From Gilliamella sp. Choc4-2 (GTDB lineage Bacteria; Pseudomonadota; Gammaproteobacteria; Enterobacterales; Orbaceae), in NCBI RefSeq assembly GCF_001690355.1, contig NZ_LZHG01000008.1, forward strand, positions 1 through 64,000: 64,000 nucleotides of DNA, given 5' to 3'. Position numbers and translations under genes: made by a program. Under the pieces are notes generated by a model, which saw nothing but the letters and a program-made list of their open reading frames with translations, ran no database searches and had not been told where the DNA came from. The stretch's first letter is position 1. The number at the start of each line of letters is the position of its first letter. Below are positions 32,599-43,433 of this stretch, piece by piece.

Positions 32599-33762
32599 CT
32601 ACGCTTTTGCTCTAGCTTCTAACATCGCAACAGCGGGGAGCTTTTTACCTTCAACGAACTCAAGGAAGGCTCCCCCACCAGTTGAAATATAAGAGATTTT
32701 ATCCTCAATATCAAATAGATCAATTGCAGCTAATGTATCACCTCCACCTGCGATTGAAAAACCTTCGCTATCGGCAATTGCTTTAGCTACAATTTCAGTA
32801 CCACGACGGAAATTAGGGAATTCAAAAACACCCACTGGGCCATTCCATAAAATGGTTTTAGCATTTTTGATCATATTTGCTAATACTTCTGCTGATTTAT
32901 CACCTAAATCAAGGATTTGTTCATTTTCTTTAACTTCTTTAACTGATTTCTCGGTCGCTGTTGCTGCTTCACTAAATTCAGTGGCAACACGAACATCGGT
33001 TGGAACGGGTATTTCACAACTACTCATTAATTTTTTAGCTTCTGGAATTAAATCTGCTTCATAAAGAGATTTACCTACATTATAACCTTCAGCAGCAATA
33101 AAAGTATTCGCAATACCACCACCGACAATAATTTGATCAGCAATCTTTGATAAAGAATCAAGTACAGTTAATTTTGTTGATACTTTAGAACCTGCAACGA
33201 TAGCAACCATTGGTCTTGCTGGGTTATCTAAAGCTTTACCTAACGCATCAAGTTCAGCTGCTAATAATGGACCAGCACAAGCAATTGGAGCAAATTTACC
33301 AGCGCCATGAGTGGAAGCTTGAGCTCGGTGAGCTGTACCAAACGCATCCATCACATAAATATCACAAAGTGCTGCGTATTTTTTAGACAAAGATTCATCA
33401 TCTTTACCTTCACCAATATTAAAACGAACATTTTCAAGAACCACCAATTCGCCTTCTTTAACATCTACGCCATTAAGATAATCTTTTACTAAACGAACAG
33501 GGAATGATACATGTTCTTTTAAATAATCAACAACAGGCTGTAAAGAAAACTCTGGATTATACTCTCCTTCTGTCGGGCGACCAATATGAGAAGTAACCAT
33601 TACTTTAGCACCTTTTCTAATGGCCTCTTCTATAGTTGGCAATGATGCTTTAATACGCGCATCGGAAGTTACCTTACCATTTTTGACTGGCACATTAAGA
33701 TCTGAGCGAATAAATAAGCGTTTTCCTTTTAGATCTAGATCTTGCATTCTAATAATAGACAT
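32599..33762 (-). CDS. pgk: phosphoglycerate kinase
   Basis: Pgk makes ATP from 1,3-bisphosphoglycerate in glycolysis. The 387-residue length equals E. coli Pgk. Visible motifs are [11 protein letters not shown] near 19-29 (substrate side), TSHIGRP near 58-64, WNGPVGVFE and the nucleotide loop AGGGDTLAA near the C-terminus. It is transcribed toward fbaA and divergent from rpsT. Confidence 0.98.
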   Translation of the reverse strand: MSIIRMQDLDLKGKRLFIRSDLNVPVKNGKVTSDARIKASLPTIEEAIRKGAKVMVTSHIGRPTEGEYNPEFSLQPVVDYLKEHVSFPVRLVKDYLNGVDVKEGELVVLENVRFNIGEGKDDESLSKKYAALCDIYVMDAFGTAHRAQASTHGAGKFAPIACAGPLLAAELDALGKALDNPARPMVAIVAGSKVSTKLTVLDSLSKIADQIIVGGGIANTFIAAEGYNVGKSLYEADLIPEAKKLMSSCEIPVPTDVRVATEFSEAATATEKSVKEVKENEQILDLGDKSAEVLANMIKNAKTILWNGPVGVFEFPNFRRGTEIVAKAIADSEGFSIAGGGDTLAAIDLFDIEDKISYISTGGGAFLEFVEGKKLPAVAMLEARAKA

Positions 33763-33910
33763 GAGACTTCCTCTTATAAAATATAAATAAAATAAAATTT
33801 AAACTATTTTAACATAAAAATTCTTTCTAAGTTATAGTCATTATTGTTCAAATAGTAAACACTTGTTATGCATATAAAATTTATAAATCGCAATTTTTTA
33901 TTTAACAGCA

Positions 33911-33939
33911 TTGACAATTGGCAGAAAATCAGGCATATT
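33911..33939 (+). promoter_or_regulatory. rpsT promoter
   Basis: A perfect TTGACA -35 box (33911-33916), a 17-nt spacer and CATATT (33934-33939) lie about 50 nt before the rpsT start. Confidence 0.75.
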
Positions 33940-33986
33940 TTGCCGCCTTATTAATATGTAATTTTATTTAATCTTGGGAGTTGACT

Positions 33987-34250
33987 TTGGCTAATATCAA
34001 ATCAGCTAAGAAACGTGCGGTTCAATCTGAAAAGCGCCGTAAACATAATGCTAGTAACCGTTCAATGATGCGTACTTATGTTAAAAAAGTTTACGCGGCT
34101 GTTGCAGCTGGTGATAAACAAACAGCTGAAGTAGCATTCAAAGACATGCAAGCAGTTGTTGACCGTCAAGCGGCTCGTGGCTTAATTCACAAAAATAAAG
34201 CTGCACGCCATAAAGCGAATTTAATAAAACAGATTAAAGCATTAGCTTAA
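33987..34250 (+). CDS. rpsT: 30S ribosomal protein S20 (TTG start)
   Basis: The 87-residue basic protein reads [20 protein letters not shown] onward, matching E. coli S20 over its length. The start is TTG at 33987, preceded by GGGAG six nt upstream. E. coli rpsT also uses UUG, which makes its translation sensitive to S20 autoregulation, so the rare start appears conserved. A second TTG two codons earlier lies too close to the ribosome site. A hairpin terminator follows. Confidence 0.96.
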   Translation: MANIKSAKKRAVQSEKRRKHNASNRSMMRTYVKKVYAAVAAGDKQTAEVAFKDMQAVVDRQAARGLIHKNKAARHKANLIKQIKALA

Positions 34251-34290
34251 TACTTTATTCTGTTAATTGTTGTATTTCTAATAAAATAAA

Positions 34291-34315
34291 AAAAGTGGTG
34301 AAAGCCACTTTTTTT
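34291..34315 (+). terminator. rpsT terminator
   Basis: AAAAGTGG (34291-34298) pairs with CCACTTTT around TGAAAG and is followed by a seven-T tract, 40 nt after the rpsT stop. Confidence 0.9.
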
Positions 34316-34364
34316 ATTTGTATACTGAACTGTAATTCAATACTAATAAAAAAGAGAGTAGATT

Positions 34365-34997
34365 GTGGCGCAGCGTGACTATGTTAGAAAAAAGAGCCAA
34401 CCTAAAAAAAATAAATCACAGCTCATGCCTAAACTTATGGTATTTATGACAATTATTCTTATTACTTTATTTTCTGCTATTCTTTACTTTGTTTCTAACA
34501 ATAAACCTAATAAAGCAATTGCACAATCCATAAGCAAAACCAACCCACCAGCAATAACTCTTCCAGAACAACCTCAAGAGCGTTGGGCATATCTCAAAGC
34601 ATTAGAAACACCAAATGCAAGCTCTGGACAATTTGCCAATTCTACTGCTAATGAACGACAACAAATTTTGAAAAGTTTTGCCAATAACTCAAAAATAACT
34701 ACAGAATCACCATCTAATACTTTATTGCCAGAAAGAACAAATCTAACAAAGTCAACATCATCTACAAATTCCCAAATGGCATCAAAATGGATACTACAAT
34801 GTGGTGCATTTAAAGAAAAATCAAATGCTGATACATTAAGAGCACGGCTTGCTATGGCTGGTATAAATAGTAATATCTCTTCAGAAAAATTATATCGCGT
34901 CACTGCAGGACCGTACACAAGCAGGGATGATGCAAATAATGCACTGATTTTATTAAAAAATAATATAACCACTAATTGTATCATTGCTAACCAATAA
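34365..34997 (+). CDS. ftsN: cell division protein FtsN (GTG start)
   Basis: FtsN triggers septal peptidoglycan synthesis. The 210-residue protein starts MAQRDYVRKK, almost identical to the FtsA-binding cytoplasmic tail of E. coli FtsN (D5 present). One membrane span lies near 26-46, then a low-complexity periplasmic linker, then a C-terminal SPOR domain from about 140 (WILQCGAFKEKSNADTLRA, YRVTAGPYTSRDDA) that binds denuded glycan strands. It is shorter than the E. coli protein (319), mainly in the linker. The GTG is preceded by GAGAG. yihY follows after 6 nt. Confidence 0.92.
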   Translation: MAQRDYVRKKSQPKKNKSQLMPKLMVFMTIILITLFSAILYFVSNNKPNKAIAQSISKTNPPAITLPEQPQERWAYLKALETPNASSGQFANSTANERQQILKSFANNSKITTESPSNTLLPERTNLTKSTSSTNSQMASKWILQCGAFKEKSNADTLRARLAMAGINSNISSEKLYRVTAGPYTSRDDANNALILLKNNITTNCIIANQ

Positions 34998-35003
34998 AAA
35001 ACC

Positions 35004-35846
35004 ATGAAAATATTTAAGCTGATAAAAATCTTCTCAAAAATGTTGTGGTTGCGAATCAATCAAGATCGTTTAACTACTTCTTCAGCTAGCCTCGCTTATA
35101 CTACAATACTAGCATTGGTTCCACTTATCACCGTTATTTTTTCCTTGTTATCTGCCTTTCCAATGTTTGATGAAATTAGCTTATCATTAAAGCGAGTAAT
35201 TTATAGTAATCTAGTACCTACAGCAAGCGATATCATTCAAAATTATCTCGAACAATTCATCGCTAATACAAAAAAAATGACCTTTTTCGGTATTATAGGG
35301 TTGATTATCACGTCATTATTACTCATCAACTCAATAAATACCACTCTAAATCATATTTGGAAAACTAAACGCAAACGCTCATTTATGTATAATCTAACAA
35401 TGTACTGGACAATATTGACCTTAGGACCTATTTTAGCTGGATCAAGTGTGGTGGTAAGTTCCTATATATTTTCTCCGCAATGGATTTCAACAGCTGCCAC
35501 AGGGAATATAATGCTTAGCGCTTTACCATTTATAATATCAATAATTGGATTTTGGCTATTGTATAGCATTATACCCACTGAATCAGTACCTCTTAAAGAA
35601 TCGCTCATTGGAGCAATAGTCGCAGCAATATTATTTGAGTTAGGTAAACGAGCATTTGCGCTTTATGTAAGTTCATTTCCAACTTATCAACTTATCTATG
35701 GTGTCGTATCAACAATTCCCATTATGTTAGCATGGATCTACTGCTCTTGGTGTATTGTATTATTTGGCGCTGAATTTGCTGCAACCTTAACAGATTATAA
35801 TCGCCAAAAAAAACAAATGTCTAATAATCAATCTCTATTGGAGTAA
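35004..35846 (+). CDS. yihY: YihY/BrkB family inner-membrane protein
   Basis: The 280-residue polytopic protein has about six spans and the family motifs [16 protein letters not shown] near 29-44 and [13 protein letters not shown] near the end. The family was once misassigned as RNase BN; its true role is unknown. It starts 6 nt after ftsN without a clear ribosome site, suggesting coupling, and is followed by dtd. In enteric bacteria yihY and dtd are also neighbours. Confidence 0.93.
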   Translation: MKIFKLIKIFSKMLWLRINQDRLTTSSASLAYTTILALVPLITVIFSLLSAFPMFDEISLSLKRVIYSNLVPTASDIIQNYLEQFIANTKKMTFFGIIGLIITSLLLINSINTTLNHIWKTKRKRSFMYNLTMYWTILTLGPILAGSSVVVSSYIFSPQWISTAATGNIMLSALPFIISIIGFWLLYSIIPTESVPLKESLIGAIVAAILFELGKRAFALYVSSFPTYQLIYGVVSTIPIMLAWIYCSWCIVLFGAEFAATLTDYNRQKKQMSNNQSLLE

Positions 35847-35853
35847 CTATTTT

Positions 35854-36288
35854 ATGATTGCCTTAATTCAACGTGTTAAACAAGCTTCTGTATCGGTCGA
35901 TAATCAGGTTATTGGACGTATTAATCATGGTTTATTGATCTTACTTGGCATAGAACAAGATGATAATCAACAAAAGGCAATCAGATTATGTGAAAAAGTA
36001 CTTGGTTATCGTATTTTTAACGACAATAACGGAAAAATGAATTTGAATGTAAAACAAGCAAACGGCGAAGTATTAATCGTATCCCAATTTACGCTAGCAG
36101 CAGATACCCAAAAAGGTATGCGTCCTAGCTTTACAAAAGGAGCCAAACCCGATGAAGCCAATAAACTTTATCAAATTTTTTCCGAGCTATGTGAAAAACA
36201 AATCAAAACAGCAACAGGACAATTTGCTGCCAATATGCAAGTATCATTGATAAATGACGGCCCAGTCACTTTTTGGTTGCAAGTTTAA
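35854..36288 (+). CDS. dtd: D-aminoacyl-tRNA deacylase
   Basis: Dtd removes D-amino acids (and glycine from mischarged tRNA) by RNA-based hydrolysis. The 144-residue protein has the [17 protein letters not shown] block near 78-94 and the [11 protein letters not shown] end, which contains the Gly-cisPro chirality filter. A GGAG site precedes the ATG. It lies 7 nt after yihY. Confidence 0.97.
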   Translation: MIALIQRVKQASVSVDNQVIGRINHGLLILLGIEQDDNQQKAIRLCEKVLGYRIFNDNNGKMNLNVKQANGEVLIVSQFTLAADTQKGMRPSFTKGAKPDEANKLYQIFSELCEKQIKTATGQFAANMQVSLINDGPVTFWLQV

Positions 36289-36731
36289 AAATAACTAAAA
36301 CAGCCTGCTAATTAAAATAATTAATACCAACTGAGTAGGTTATTAAAGTTAAGTAAATAAGTATTCATTCCTCATTTATCCAATTACGAAATTTTAAACA
36401 TCTCCACAGTAGATTGATTATGAATCTAAATCCCAACCCATTTAGTTTATCAACATAATTTTTCCTACATCGATTAATTGATTTTATTTATTTGCTAATC
36501 ACAAAATATTATAAGTAATATCTTCATGCTCTAATTTAAGCAATGGTAAGAATGTAAAACTAAATACAACTCAAAAATATAAAGGTCTCATCATTAAATT
36601 GACAACATCACAATTTGGCAAAAAATATTTTTCTTTTTGTGAAAAAAGAATTACCTTAAAAACTCGTTTTCAATTTCCGCAAAAAAGATTATCTTATTAA
36701 GTATTTCAAATAACCTCTGTTAATTAAAATA
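36289..36731. other. intergenic region, no gene recognised
   Basis: This 443-nt A/T-rich stretch before dauA has no convincing reading frame or strong hairpin. A TTGACA at 36599-36604 lacks a good -10 partner at 17 nt (AAAATA). The dauA promoter presumably lies in its right half. Confidence 0.4.
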
Positions 36732-38405
36732 ATGAAATTATATGGTCTTTCTGGCACTAAAATTAGTTGTGCATTTATATCTTCTTGCCTAATTAACCCT
36801 TACAATACATCACGTTTTCTTAAAGATTTAATTGCAGGCATAACCGTAGGTATTATAGCTATACCATTAGCAATGGCATTAGCAATCGCTAGTGGCGTCC
36901 CCCCACAGCATGGCCTATATACTGCAATTATATCGGGCTTCATAATTGCATTAACGGGAGGTTCGAAGTTTAGTGTTTCTGGTCCTACTGCAGCCTTTGT
37001 GGTTATTTTATACCCTGTATCATTACAATATGGGTTATCAGGGTTACTTATTGCAACATTACTGTCTGGCATATTCCTTGTATTAATGGGATTGATACGA
37101 TTAGGTAGATTAATTGAATATATTCCATTACCCGTTGTATTAGGTTTTACTTCAGGCATTGCCATCACTATCGCAACCATGCAAATTAAAGATTTTTTTG
37201 GTTTAACACTTGAGCACATGCCAGAAAGTTATATTGGTAAAGTTATGGAACTAGCTAAAACACTACCAACTATTAATATTGCTGACACTATAGTCGGTGT
37301 AATAACACTGATTGTATTAATTGTATGGCCAAAACTTAATCTTAAAATATCCGGTCATCTACCGGCACTGGTTGCGGGCATTGCTGTCATGTTTATTTTT
37401 AATCAATTTGGCTATCAAATTGAAACGATTGGTTCACGATTTATCTATACACTATCTGATAATACCATAGGGCATGGTATCCCATCAATGCTACCAGAAT
37501 TTTCTTTACCGTGGCTTCATACTGAATTTAACTGGGATTGGTCAACAATCACCGCCTTATTACCAATTTCGCTAACTATGGCAATGTTATGTGCTATTGA
37601 GTCGTTACTTTGTGCTGTGGTATTAGATGAAATGACACACACTAAACATCACTCAAATAGCGAACTTATTGGTCAAGGTTTAGGAAATATTATTGCACCA
37701 TTTTTTGGCGGAATTTCAGCAACAGCAGCGATTGCACGGTCGGCGGCAAATGTCAAAGCTGGGGCGACTTCGCCTATTGCTGCTGTTTTGCATTCTTTAG
37801 TTGTTTTACTTGCGCTGATTTGCTTTGCACCAGCATTATCATTTATTCCGCTTTCTGCTATGGCTGCACTGTTGCTTATTGTGGCATGGAATATGAGTGC
37901 TGTTCAACGCGTCATTTATATTATCAAATGCGCTCCTAAAGATGATATTTTAATTATGCTAATTTGCATGTCGCTAACAGTACTATTTGATATGGTGATT
38001 GCAATTACACTTGGAATTGTACTTGCCTCAATTTTATTTATGCGCCGTATCGCACGCATGACTCGCTTAGTTGAACTCAATCGCAGTAACGATAGAACCT
38101 TAGCACTACGCATTAATGGACCACTGTTTTTTGCTGCGGCCGAACGCACATTTTTAGAAATTTATCAAAAGATTAATGGATATGAACACATAGTACTGCA
38201 ATGGGATGCAGTACCTATTCTTGATGCAGGTGGGCTCAATGCTTTAATACATTTTATAGATGAATTACCTGAACATGTTGACCTATCAATTTGTGAGTTA
38301 CAGTTTCAGCCATTAAAAACATTAGCTCGCGCAAAAATTGCTCCAATTTCTAACAAATTAATGTTCTACTCAACGCTAGACGAAGCACTGAAAGATAAAG
38401 ATTAA
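36732..38405 (+). CDS. dauA: SulP-family C4-dicarboxylate transporter DauA
   Basis: The 557-residue protein is close to E. coli DauA (YchM), including [20 protein letters not shown] near 32-51, [15 protein letters not shown] near 84-98 and the [20 protein letters not shown] segment. After about 12 membrane spans comes a cytosolic STAS domain (about 440-550) with [13 protein letters not shown] and [13 protein letters not shown]. coli DauA carries succinate and other C4-dicarboxylates, chiefly at acid pH. An hdeD-like gene follows. Confidence 0.92.
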   Translation: MKLYGLSGTKISCAFISSCLINPYNTSRFLKDLIAGITVGIIAIPLAMALAIASGVPPQHGLYTAIISGFIIALTGGSKFSVSGPTAAFVVILYPVSLQYGLSGLLIATLLSGIFLVLMGLIRLGRLIEYIPLPVVLGFTSGIAITIATMQIKDFFGLTLEHMPESYIGKVMELAKTLPTINIADTIVGVITLIVLIVWPKLNLKISGHLPALVAGIAVMFIFNQFGYQIETIGSRFIYTLSDNTIGHGIPSMLPEFSLPWLHTEFNWDWSTITALLPISLTMAMLCAIESLLCAVVLDEMTHTKHHSNSELIGQGLGNIIAPFFGGISATAAIARSAANVKAGATSPIAAVLHSLVVLLALICFAPALSFIPLSAMAALLLIVAWNMSAVQRVIYIIKCAPKDDILIMLICMSLTVLFDMVIAITLGIVLASILFMRRIARMTRLVELNRSNDRTLALRINGPLFFAAAERTFLEIYQKINGYEHIVLQWDAVPILDAGGLNALIHFIDELPEHVDLSICELQFQPLKTLARAKIAPISNKLMFYSTLDEALKDKD

Positions 38406-38598
38406 TTCTAAAATTAGTTTTATTATATTAACTATTTTATATGCACGGTAAAAGTTGGGATAAACATAATTACTGTGCAATAAATTGTACCTTCACTACC
38501 TTTCTTTTCATTTACTAAATCACCATTGACAAACTATGAGTCTTAAAAGTGGTTTTAATTTGAAATCCAAAATTAACTTATAAAAATAGGTAAATAAC

Positions 38599-39141
38599 AT
38601 GATATCTAACGAAAACAATGTCTACAATCTTAAAGAAAGATCAAACTGGTTTATTTTAGTTGGTGTTATTTTAATTATATTGGGAAGCTTAGCATTAGGC
38701 TATCAGTTCATGGCAACCGTCTTTTCTGTCTATTTTATTGGTTCATTAATTTTAATTGCAGGTATTGCCCAAGCACTACATTCATTTCGCATTAAAGGTT
38801 TTGGTCAGTCAGCATTATGGGCAGTAATGGGGATTTTATACATTTTTATTGGTCTAATGTCATTTTTCCAACCCGTTGCTATTTCATCAGCCTTAACATT
38901 GGTGATTTCATTCTTGCTAATTATGAGCGGCTTTACACAAATATTTGCTGCTATGAATAACCGCAATTTACCTCGTTGGGGATGGATTTTAACCTCAGGG
39001 ATTATTACATTAATTTTAGGATTTATGATTATTGCAGGTTGGCCATATGACAGTCTTTGGGTATTAGGTATGTTTTTAGGTATTGACCTTATTTTCCAAG
39101 GTTGGGCATATGTAGCTATTGGTTTTGCATTAAAAAAATAG
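38599..39141 (+). CDS. hdeD: HdeD family acid-resistance membrane protein
   Basis: The 180-residue protein has six predicted spans arranged as repeated hairpins of the DUF308/HdeD family, with WFILVGVILIILGSLAL at the first span and GWILTSGIITLILGFMII later. E. coli HdeD contributes to acid resistance at high cell density. It is on the same strand as dauA with a 193-nt gap. The symbol is by family resemblance, so orthology is less certain than membership. Confidence 0.8.
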   Translation: MISNENNVYNLKERSNWFILVGVILIILGSLALGYQFMATVFSVYFIGSLILIAGIAQALHSFRIKGFGQSALWAVMGILYIFIGLMSFFQPVAISSALTLVISFLLIMSGFTQIFAAMNNRNLPRWGWILTSGIITLILGFMIIAGWPYDSLWVLGMFLGIDLIFQGWAYVAIGFALKK

Positions 39142-39161
39142 ATGTTAAATATTATATTCAT

Positions 39162-39211
39162 TGCTCACAATCTAGTAATGACTTTCAAAAGGTTACCTCT
39201 AATTGTGAGCA
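39162..39211. repeat. 10-bp inverted repeat between convergent hdeD and rsgA
   Basis: TGCTCACAAT (39162-39171) and ATTGTGAGCA (39202-39211) are perfect reverse complements with 30 nt between. No clear U-tract follows on either strand, so it is not a standard terminator; it may mark transcript ends or a protein site. Confidence 0.5.
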
Positions 39212-39287
39212 GCAAGTAATTACAGTAATGACTCAAACACAAATACAACTTATTTAAGTTAATTTTATTATAAATGAATCAAGCTGA

Positions 39288-40316
39288 TTATTTATAGATT
39301 TTGTTAGTTTTTGCCTTAACTTCTTGCATTGTTTGCAAAATTCGATGATAGTTATCAAGCCTTGATGGTGCAATTTTACCATCTTGTACCGCTTTTTGTA
39401 GTAAACAACCTGGCGTATCAAAGTGATTACAATCACGAAAGTGGCAACCGCCTAAATAATTATCAAATTCTTTAAAACCACTAATTACTTGTTCTGGCTC
39501 TAAGTGCCATAAACCGAATTCGCGGATCCCTGGTGAGTCAATAATATCTCCACCATTTGGTAAGTGATAAAGCCGAGAGGAAGTGGTTGTATGTTGACCC
39601 AGTCCGGATATTTCTGAAATACCTCCAGTTATAACTGATTGTGATTGATAAGGTAACAATAAATTAATAATACTTGATTTTCCCACACCTGACTGTCCTA
39701 CTAAAATGGAAACCTTATCTTGTAAAATATCTTGTAACAAAGCAATGCCTTGTTGATGTTGGCATGAAACATACAACACTTGATAACCAATTTTAGTATA
39801 AATAGCCAATTGGTTATCAATATTTTCACGCTCAGCATCGTTTAATAAATCAATTTTATTTAAAATAATAATCGGTTTTATATCAACCGCTTCACAAGCG
39901 ACTAAATAGCGGTCAATAATATTAAGAGACAGCTCTGGCAATACAGCCGATATAATCACAATTTGATCTACATTTGCCGCAACGGGTTTAACGCCATCAT
40001 AAAAATCAGGTCGGACAAGTTCAGAATGTCTTGGGTGAACTGCTTCAATAATACCATTGGTGTTTGGCTCTAAACTTTCGCGCCATACTACTTTATCACC
40101 AGTGACTATCGAAGGTAACGTGCGACGAATACTACAACGATAAATAAGACCTGCACTATCTTCAACATCAGCAGACTTACCAAAACGACTTATTACTACA
40201 CCGTCACGAGGTGATGAAAAATTTGCCAGACTCTCATCTTTCTTTATTGCTAATCGTTGCTGATGTTTTGCTGCTACACGTCTTTTTTGATTATTGGATA
40301 GTTTATTTTTTGCCAT
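39288..40316 (-). CDS. rsgA: ribosome small-subunit GTPase RsgA
   Basis: RsgA checks 30S subunit maturation. The protein has an N-terminal OB fold, then a circularly permuted GTPase domain in which NKIDLL (G4) comes before GQSGVGKSS (G1) and [10 protein letters not shown] (G3), and a C-terminal zinc site [14 protein letters not shown]. The ATG at 40316 gives [13 protein letters not shown], as in E. coli; an ATG three codons upstream (40325) is an equally possible start. It is divergent from orn, a conserved pairing. Confidence 0.95.
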   Translation of the reverse strand: MAKNKLSNNQKRRVAAKHQQRLAIKKDESLANFSSPRDGVVISRFGKSADVEDSAGLIYRCSIRRTLPSIVTGDKVVWRESLEPNTNGIIEAVHPRHSELVRPDFYDGVKPVAANVDQIVIISAVLPELSLNIIDRYLVACEAVDIKPIIILNKIDLLNDAERENIDNQLAIYTKIGYQVLYVSCQHQQGIALLQDILQDKVSILVGQSGVGKSSIINLLLPYQSQSVITGGISEISGLGQHTTTSSRLYHLPNGGDIIDSPGIREFGLWHLEPEQVISGFKEFDNYLGGCHFRDCNHFDTPGCLLQKAVQDGKIAPSRLDNYHRILQTMQEVKAKTNKIYK

Positions 40317-40396
40317 AGTACTCATTTTTTTACTAAAACAGATTGTCAGTTATGCTACACTACTCAGTATCAAAAAGAAAATCTCTATAGCAAATT

Positions 40397-40960
40397 ATGA
40401 ACAAACAATCTCAAATTAATAGTAACAATCTAATTTGGATAGACCTTGAAATGACTGGACTCAATCCAATAACTGATCGTATTATTGAGCTCGCAACCAT
40501 TGTTACCGATTCTAACTTAAATATCCTTGCTGAAGGTCCTGTGATTGCAGTTCATCAATCTGATGAGCAATTAGCATTAATGGATGAATGGAACCAAAAC
40601 ACCCATGGCAAATCAGGACTTATTGAGCGAGTTCGCAAAAGTACTATTACTGAACAACAGGCCGAACAACAAACCATCGAATTTTTAAAACAATGGGTAC
40701 CAGAAAACAGCTCTCCAATTTGCGGTAATACTATTGGGCAAGATCGTCGTTTTTTATTTAACTACATGCCTAATTTAGAAAGTTATTTTCATTATCGCTA
40801 TTTAGATGTCAGCACAATTAAAGAATTAGCTAAACGTTGGAAACCTGAAATACTAAAAGGGATTAGCAAACAAAGTTCACACCAAGCGCTTGATGATATT
40901 CGTGACTCAATTGCTGAACTTGTTTATTACCGAGAACACTTTTTTGATCTAATCAACTAA
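40397..40960 (+). CDS. orn: oligoribonuclease
   Basis: Orn degrades 2-5-nt RNA, including linear c-di-GMP products, and is usually essential. The 187-residue DEDDh exonuclease shows [11 protein letters not shown] near 14-24 (first D-E pair), [10 protein letters not shown] near 112-121 and [10 protein letters not shown] near 161-170 (catalytic H and D). It is divergent from rsgA and 6 nt before waaA. Confidence 0.97.
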   Translation: MNKQSQINSNNLIWIDLEMTGLNPITDRIIELATIVTDSNLNILAEGPVIAVHQSDEQLALMDEWNQNTHGKSGLIERVRKSTITEQQAEQQTIEFLKQWVPENSSPICGNTIGQDRRFLFNYMPNLESYFHYRYLDVSTIKELAKRWKPEILKGISKQSSHQALDDIRDSIAELVYYREHFFDLIN

Positions 40961-40966
40961 ATTAGT

Positions 40967-42238
40967 ATGCAAATTTTATATACTCTTTTATTGTATTTGA
41001 TTCAACCACTAGTTTGGCTAAGACTGCTTTGGCGTAGTCGTAAAGCACCAGCTTATCGAAAGCGTTGGCTTGAACGCTATGGTTTTTGCAAAAATAAAGT
41101 TAAATCTAACGGTATTTTAGTGCATGCCGTATCGGTGGGTGAAACGATAGCAGCCATCCCACTAATCAAAGTACTTAAGCAACAATATCCTAGTTTACCT
41201 ATCACAGTTACCACCATGACGCCAACAGGTTCAGAGCAAGTTAAATTATTACTCGGTGATAGCGTCAGCCATGTATATTTACCTTATGATTTGCCCTGCG
41301 CAATAAATCGTTTTTTAAATACGGTCAATCCTAAATTAGTGATCATTATGGAAACTGAGCTTTGGCCTAATTTTATCTGTCAGTGTTATAAACGAAATAT
41401 TCAGCTAATTATTGCCAATGCCAGATTATCAGAACGTTCAGCTAATCGATACAGTAAACTAGGGCGATCCATTAGCAATTTACTATCAAAAATTAGTGCA
41501 ATTGCCGCACAAAATAAGCAAGATGGAGAACGTTTTATTTCGCTGGGTTTACCCCGTGATCACTTAACAATAACCGGTAGTATTAAATTCGATATTGATA
41601 TAACAGATCAACAACAGCAAAAAATAACAACGCTAAAACAGCAGTGGCAATTAGATCGCCCTATTTTTATTGCCGCAAGTACACATAATGGAGAAGATGA
41701 AATCATCTTATCTGCCTTTAAACGGTTATTACAAAAATATCCCAATTTGTTATTGATTATTGTCCCCCGCCACCCAGAACGCTTTAAAACCGTCGAAAAA
41801 TTAATTAATGATTGCGGATTAAATTATATAAACCGCAGTAGCGGTCAAATTCCTGCTAAACAAACCCAAGTCATTTTGGGTGATACGATGGGAGAATTAA
41901 TAGAACTTTATGGTATTGCAGATGTTGCCTTTGTTGGTGGCAGTTTAGTGAAACATGGAGGGCATAATCCATTAGAACCCGCACTTCACCATATCCCAAT
42001 CATTAGTGGCGAACATTTTTTCAATTTTAAAGTGATTTGTGAGCAACTTATTTCAGCTGATGGCATGATCATTTGTGCTAGCACAGCCGATTCCCTTTAT
42101 TCAGCGATTAATGGGCTTTTAGAAAATAAAACGCGTAGTCAACAAATTGGCGAACAAGCGTATCAAGTATTAAAACAAAATCAAGGCGCACTACATAGGC
42201 TTTTTAACATTATCAACTATTATCTTTGCTCAAAATAA
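40967..42238 (+). CDS. waaA: 3-deoxy-D-manno-octulosonic acid (Kdo) transferase
   Basis: WaaA adds Kdo to lipid IVA during LPS core assembly at the inner membrane. The 423-residue GT-B (GT30) protein begins with a hydrophobic segment, then the VHAVSVGETIAAIPL acceptor-side block near 52-66 with the catalytic glutamate, ETELWPNF near 121-128, and GGSLVKHGGHNPLEPA in the C-terminal donor domain. It lies between orn and hemH in a probable operon. Confidence 0.95.
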   Translation: MQILYTLLLYLIQPLVWLRLLWRSRKAPAYRKRWLERYGFCKNKVKSNGILVHAVSVGETIAAIPLIKVLKQQYPSLPITVTTMTPTGSEQVKLLLGDSVSHVYLPYDLPCAINRFLNTVNPKLVIIMETELWPNFICQCYKRNIQLIIANARLSERSANRYSKLGRSISNLLSKISAIAAQNKQDGERFISLGLPRDHLTITGSIKFDIDITDQQQQKITTLKQQWQLDRPIFIAASTHNGEDEIILSAFKRLLQKYPNLLLIIVPRHPERFKTVEKLINDCGLNYINRSSGQIPAKQTQVILGDTMGELIELYGIADVAFVGGSLVKHGGHNPLEPALHHIPIISGEHFFNFKVICEQLISADGMIICASTADSLYSAINGLLENKTRSQQIGEQAYQVLKQNQGALHRLFNIINYYLCSK

Positions 42239-42247
42239 GGATTACTT

Positions 42248-43234
42248 GTGAATAAAAAACAAGGGTTATTGCTGATTAATCTAGGTACACCAAACGCGGC
42301 AACACCAGATGCAATAAAACGGTACTTAACCGAGTTCTTACTCGATCGCCATGTCGTTGATTTACCGAAACTATTTTGGTATCCGATTTTAAAGTACCTT
42401 GTAATACCTAAACGAGTGCCTTACATTATTCATCATTACCAAAAAATTTGGATAAATGGCTCATCACCTTTACTTCATTACAGCCAATTATTATGTGATA
42501 AATTACAACACCACTTACCAAATATTCAATGTGAATTAGCCATGACCTATGGTGAACCCAATATTCAATCTGCATTGAACAAGCTTCAATCATGTTCAAA
42601 AATTACGGTATTGCCACTTTTTCCACAATACTCAACAACCACAACACTCGCTGTACTTGATAAACTTAAACAAATTATAGCAACCGACAAAATCATAAAT
42701 AGTATTGACTATATTCGTGATTATGCCGATCATCCAAGCTATATCAATGCACTTTATTTACAAATTAAGAAAGCATTTCAATGCCAAGGCGAGCCTGAAG
42801 TGCTTATACTTTCTTATCATGGTATTCCTGAGCGTTATATTTACAAACGAAAAGAGGATTATATTCAACGTTGTGAAATGACCACACAGTTATTAATCGA
42901 AAAATGCCGAACAAATAACATAAATATACCAATTCAAATGGCTTATCAATCGAAATTTGGAAAAGGCAAATGGGTTACACCAAGTACCAGCGATACACTA
43001 CAAACATTAGCAAAAAGTGGTGTTAACAATGCGCACGTCATCTGTCCCGGATTTTCGGTAGATTGTATTGAAACTATTTACGAAATTGACGAAGAAAATC
43101 GAGAAATCTTTTTAAATGCAGGTGGAAAATCATTTTATTATATTCCCACATTAAATGACACTGACTTACAGATTAATTTAATCATGGCATTAATCAACCA
43201 AACTCAGCCACCTATACTTAATAATTTATACTGA
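42248..43234 (+). CDS. hemH: ferrochelatase (GTG start)
   Basis: HemH inserts ferrous iron into protoporphyrin IX. The 328-residue protein has LLLINLGTP at 7-15, the active-site histidine in LSYHGIPERY near 190-199 and the conserved glutamate in CPGFSVDCIETIYEI near 265-280. The GTG start is preceded by AAGGA. It lies 9 nt after waaA. Confidence 0.96.
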   Translation: MNKKQGLLLINLGTPNAATPDAIKRYLTEFLLDRHVVDLPKLFWYPILKYLVIPKRVPYIIHHYQKIWINGSSPLLHYSQLLCDKLQHHLPNIQCELAMTYGEPNIQSALNKLQSCSKITVLPLFPQYSTTTTLAVLDKLKQIIATDKIINSIDYIRDYADHPSYINALYLQIKKAFQCQGEPEVLILSYHGIPERYIYKRKEDYIQRCEMTTQLLIEKCRTNNINIPIQMAYQSKFGKGKWVTPSTSDTLQTLAKSGVNNAHVICPGFSVDCIETIYEIDEENREIFLNAGGKSFYYIPTLNDTDLQINLIMALINQTQPPILNNLY

Positions 43235-43373
43235 AACACATAGTTACCGAAAACTTTCTAACAAAAATAATACGACTAAAAAAATTACACTAACAAGTAA
43301 TTGTTGATTTTCAAACGAATAAAATTTTAAATTAACGAATATTAATGCTAACTATCTATCACCAAGGTAATCT

Positions 43374-43421
43374 ATGGCGTATGATAAGGTATTATTTTAT
43401 AATTCAGTATCTGAGCACTGA
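43374..43421 (+). other. possible 15-codon leader reading frame
   Basis: An AAGG ribosome-like site precedes an ATG at 43374 that opens 15 codons (MAYDKVLFYNSVSEH) ending at 43421, 12 nt before the GTG of the flavoprotein gene; its stop abuts the next gene's AGGAG site. It could be a translated leader, or chance. Confidence 0.25.
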
Positions 43422-43433
43422 GGAGAAAATTAA

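Noticed and set aside
36599-36627. TTGACA as a dauA promoter
   Set aside because: The hexamer 17 nt downstream (AAAATA) matches poorly, and the spot is far from the start codon.
39201-39211. lac-operator-like AATTGTGAGC
   Set aside because: It is one arm of an inverted repeat between convergent genes, with no lac-type promoter or repressor nearby.
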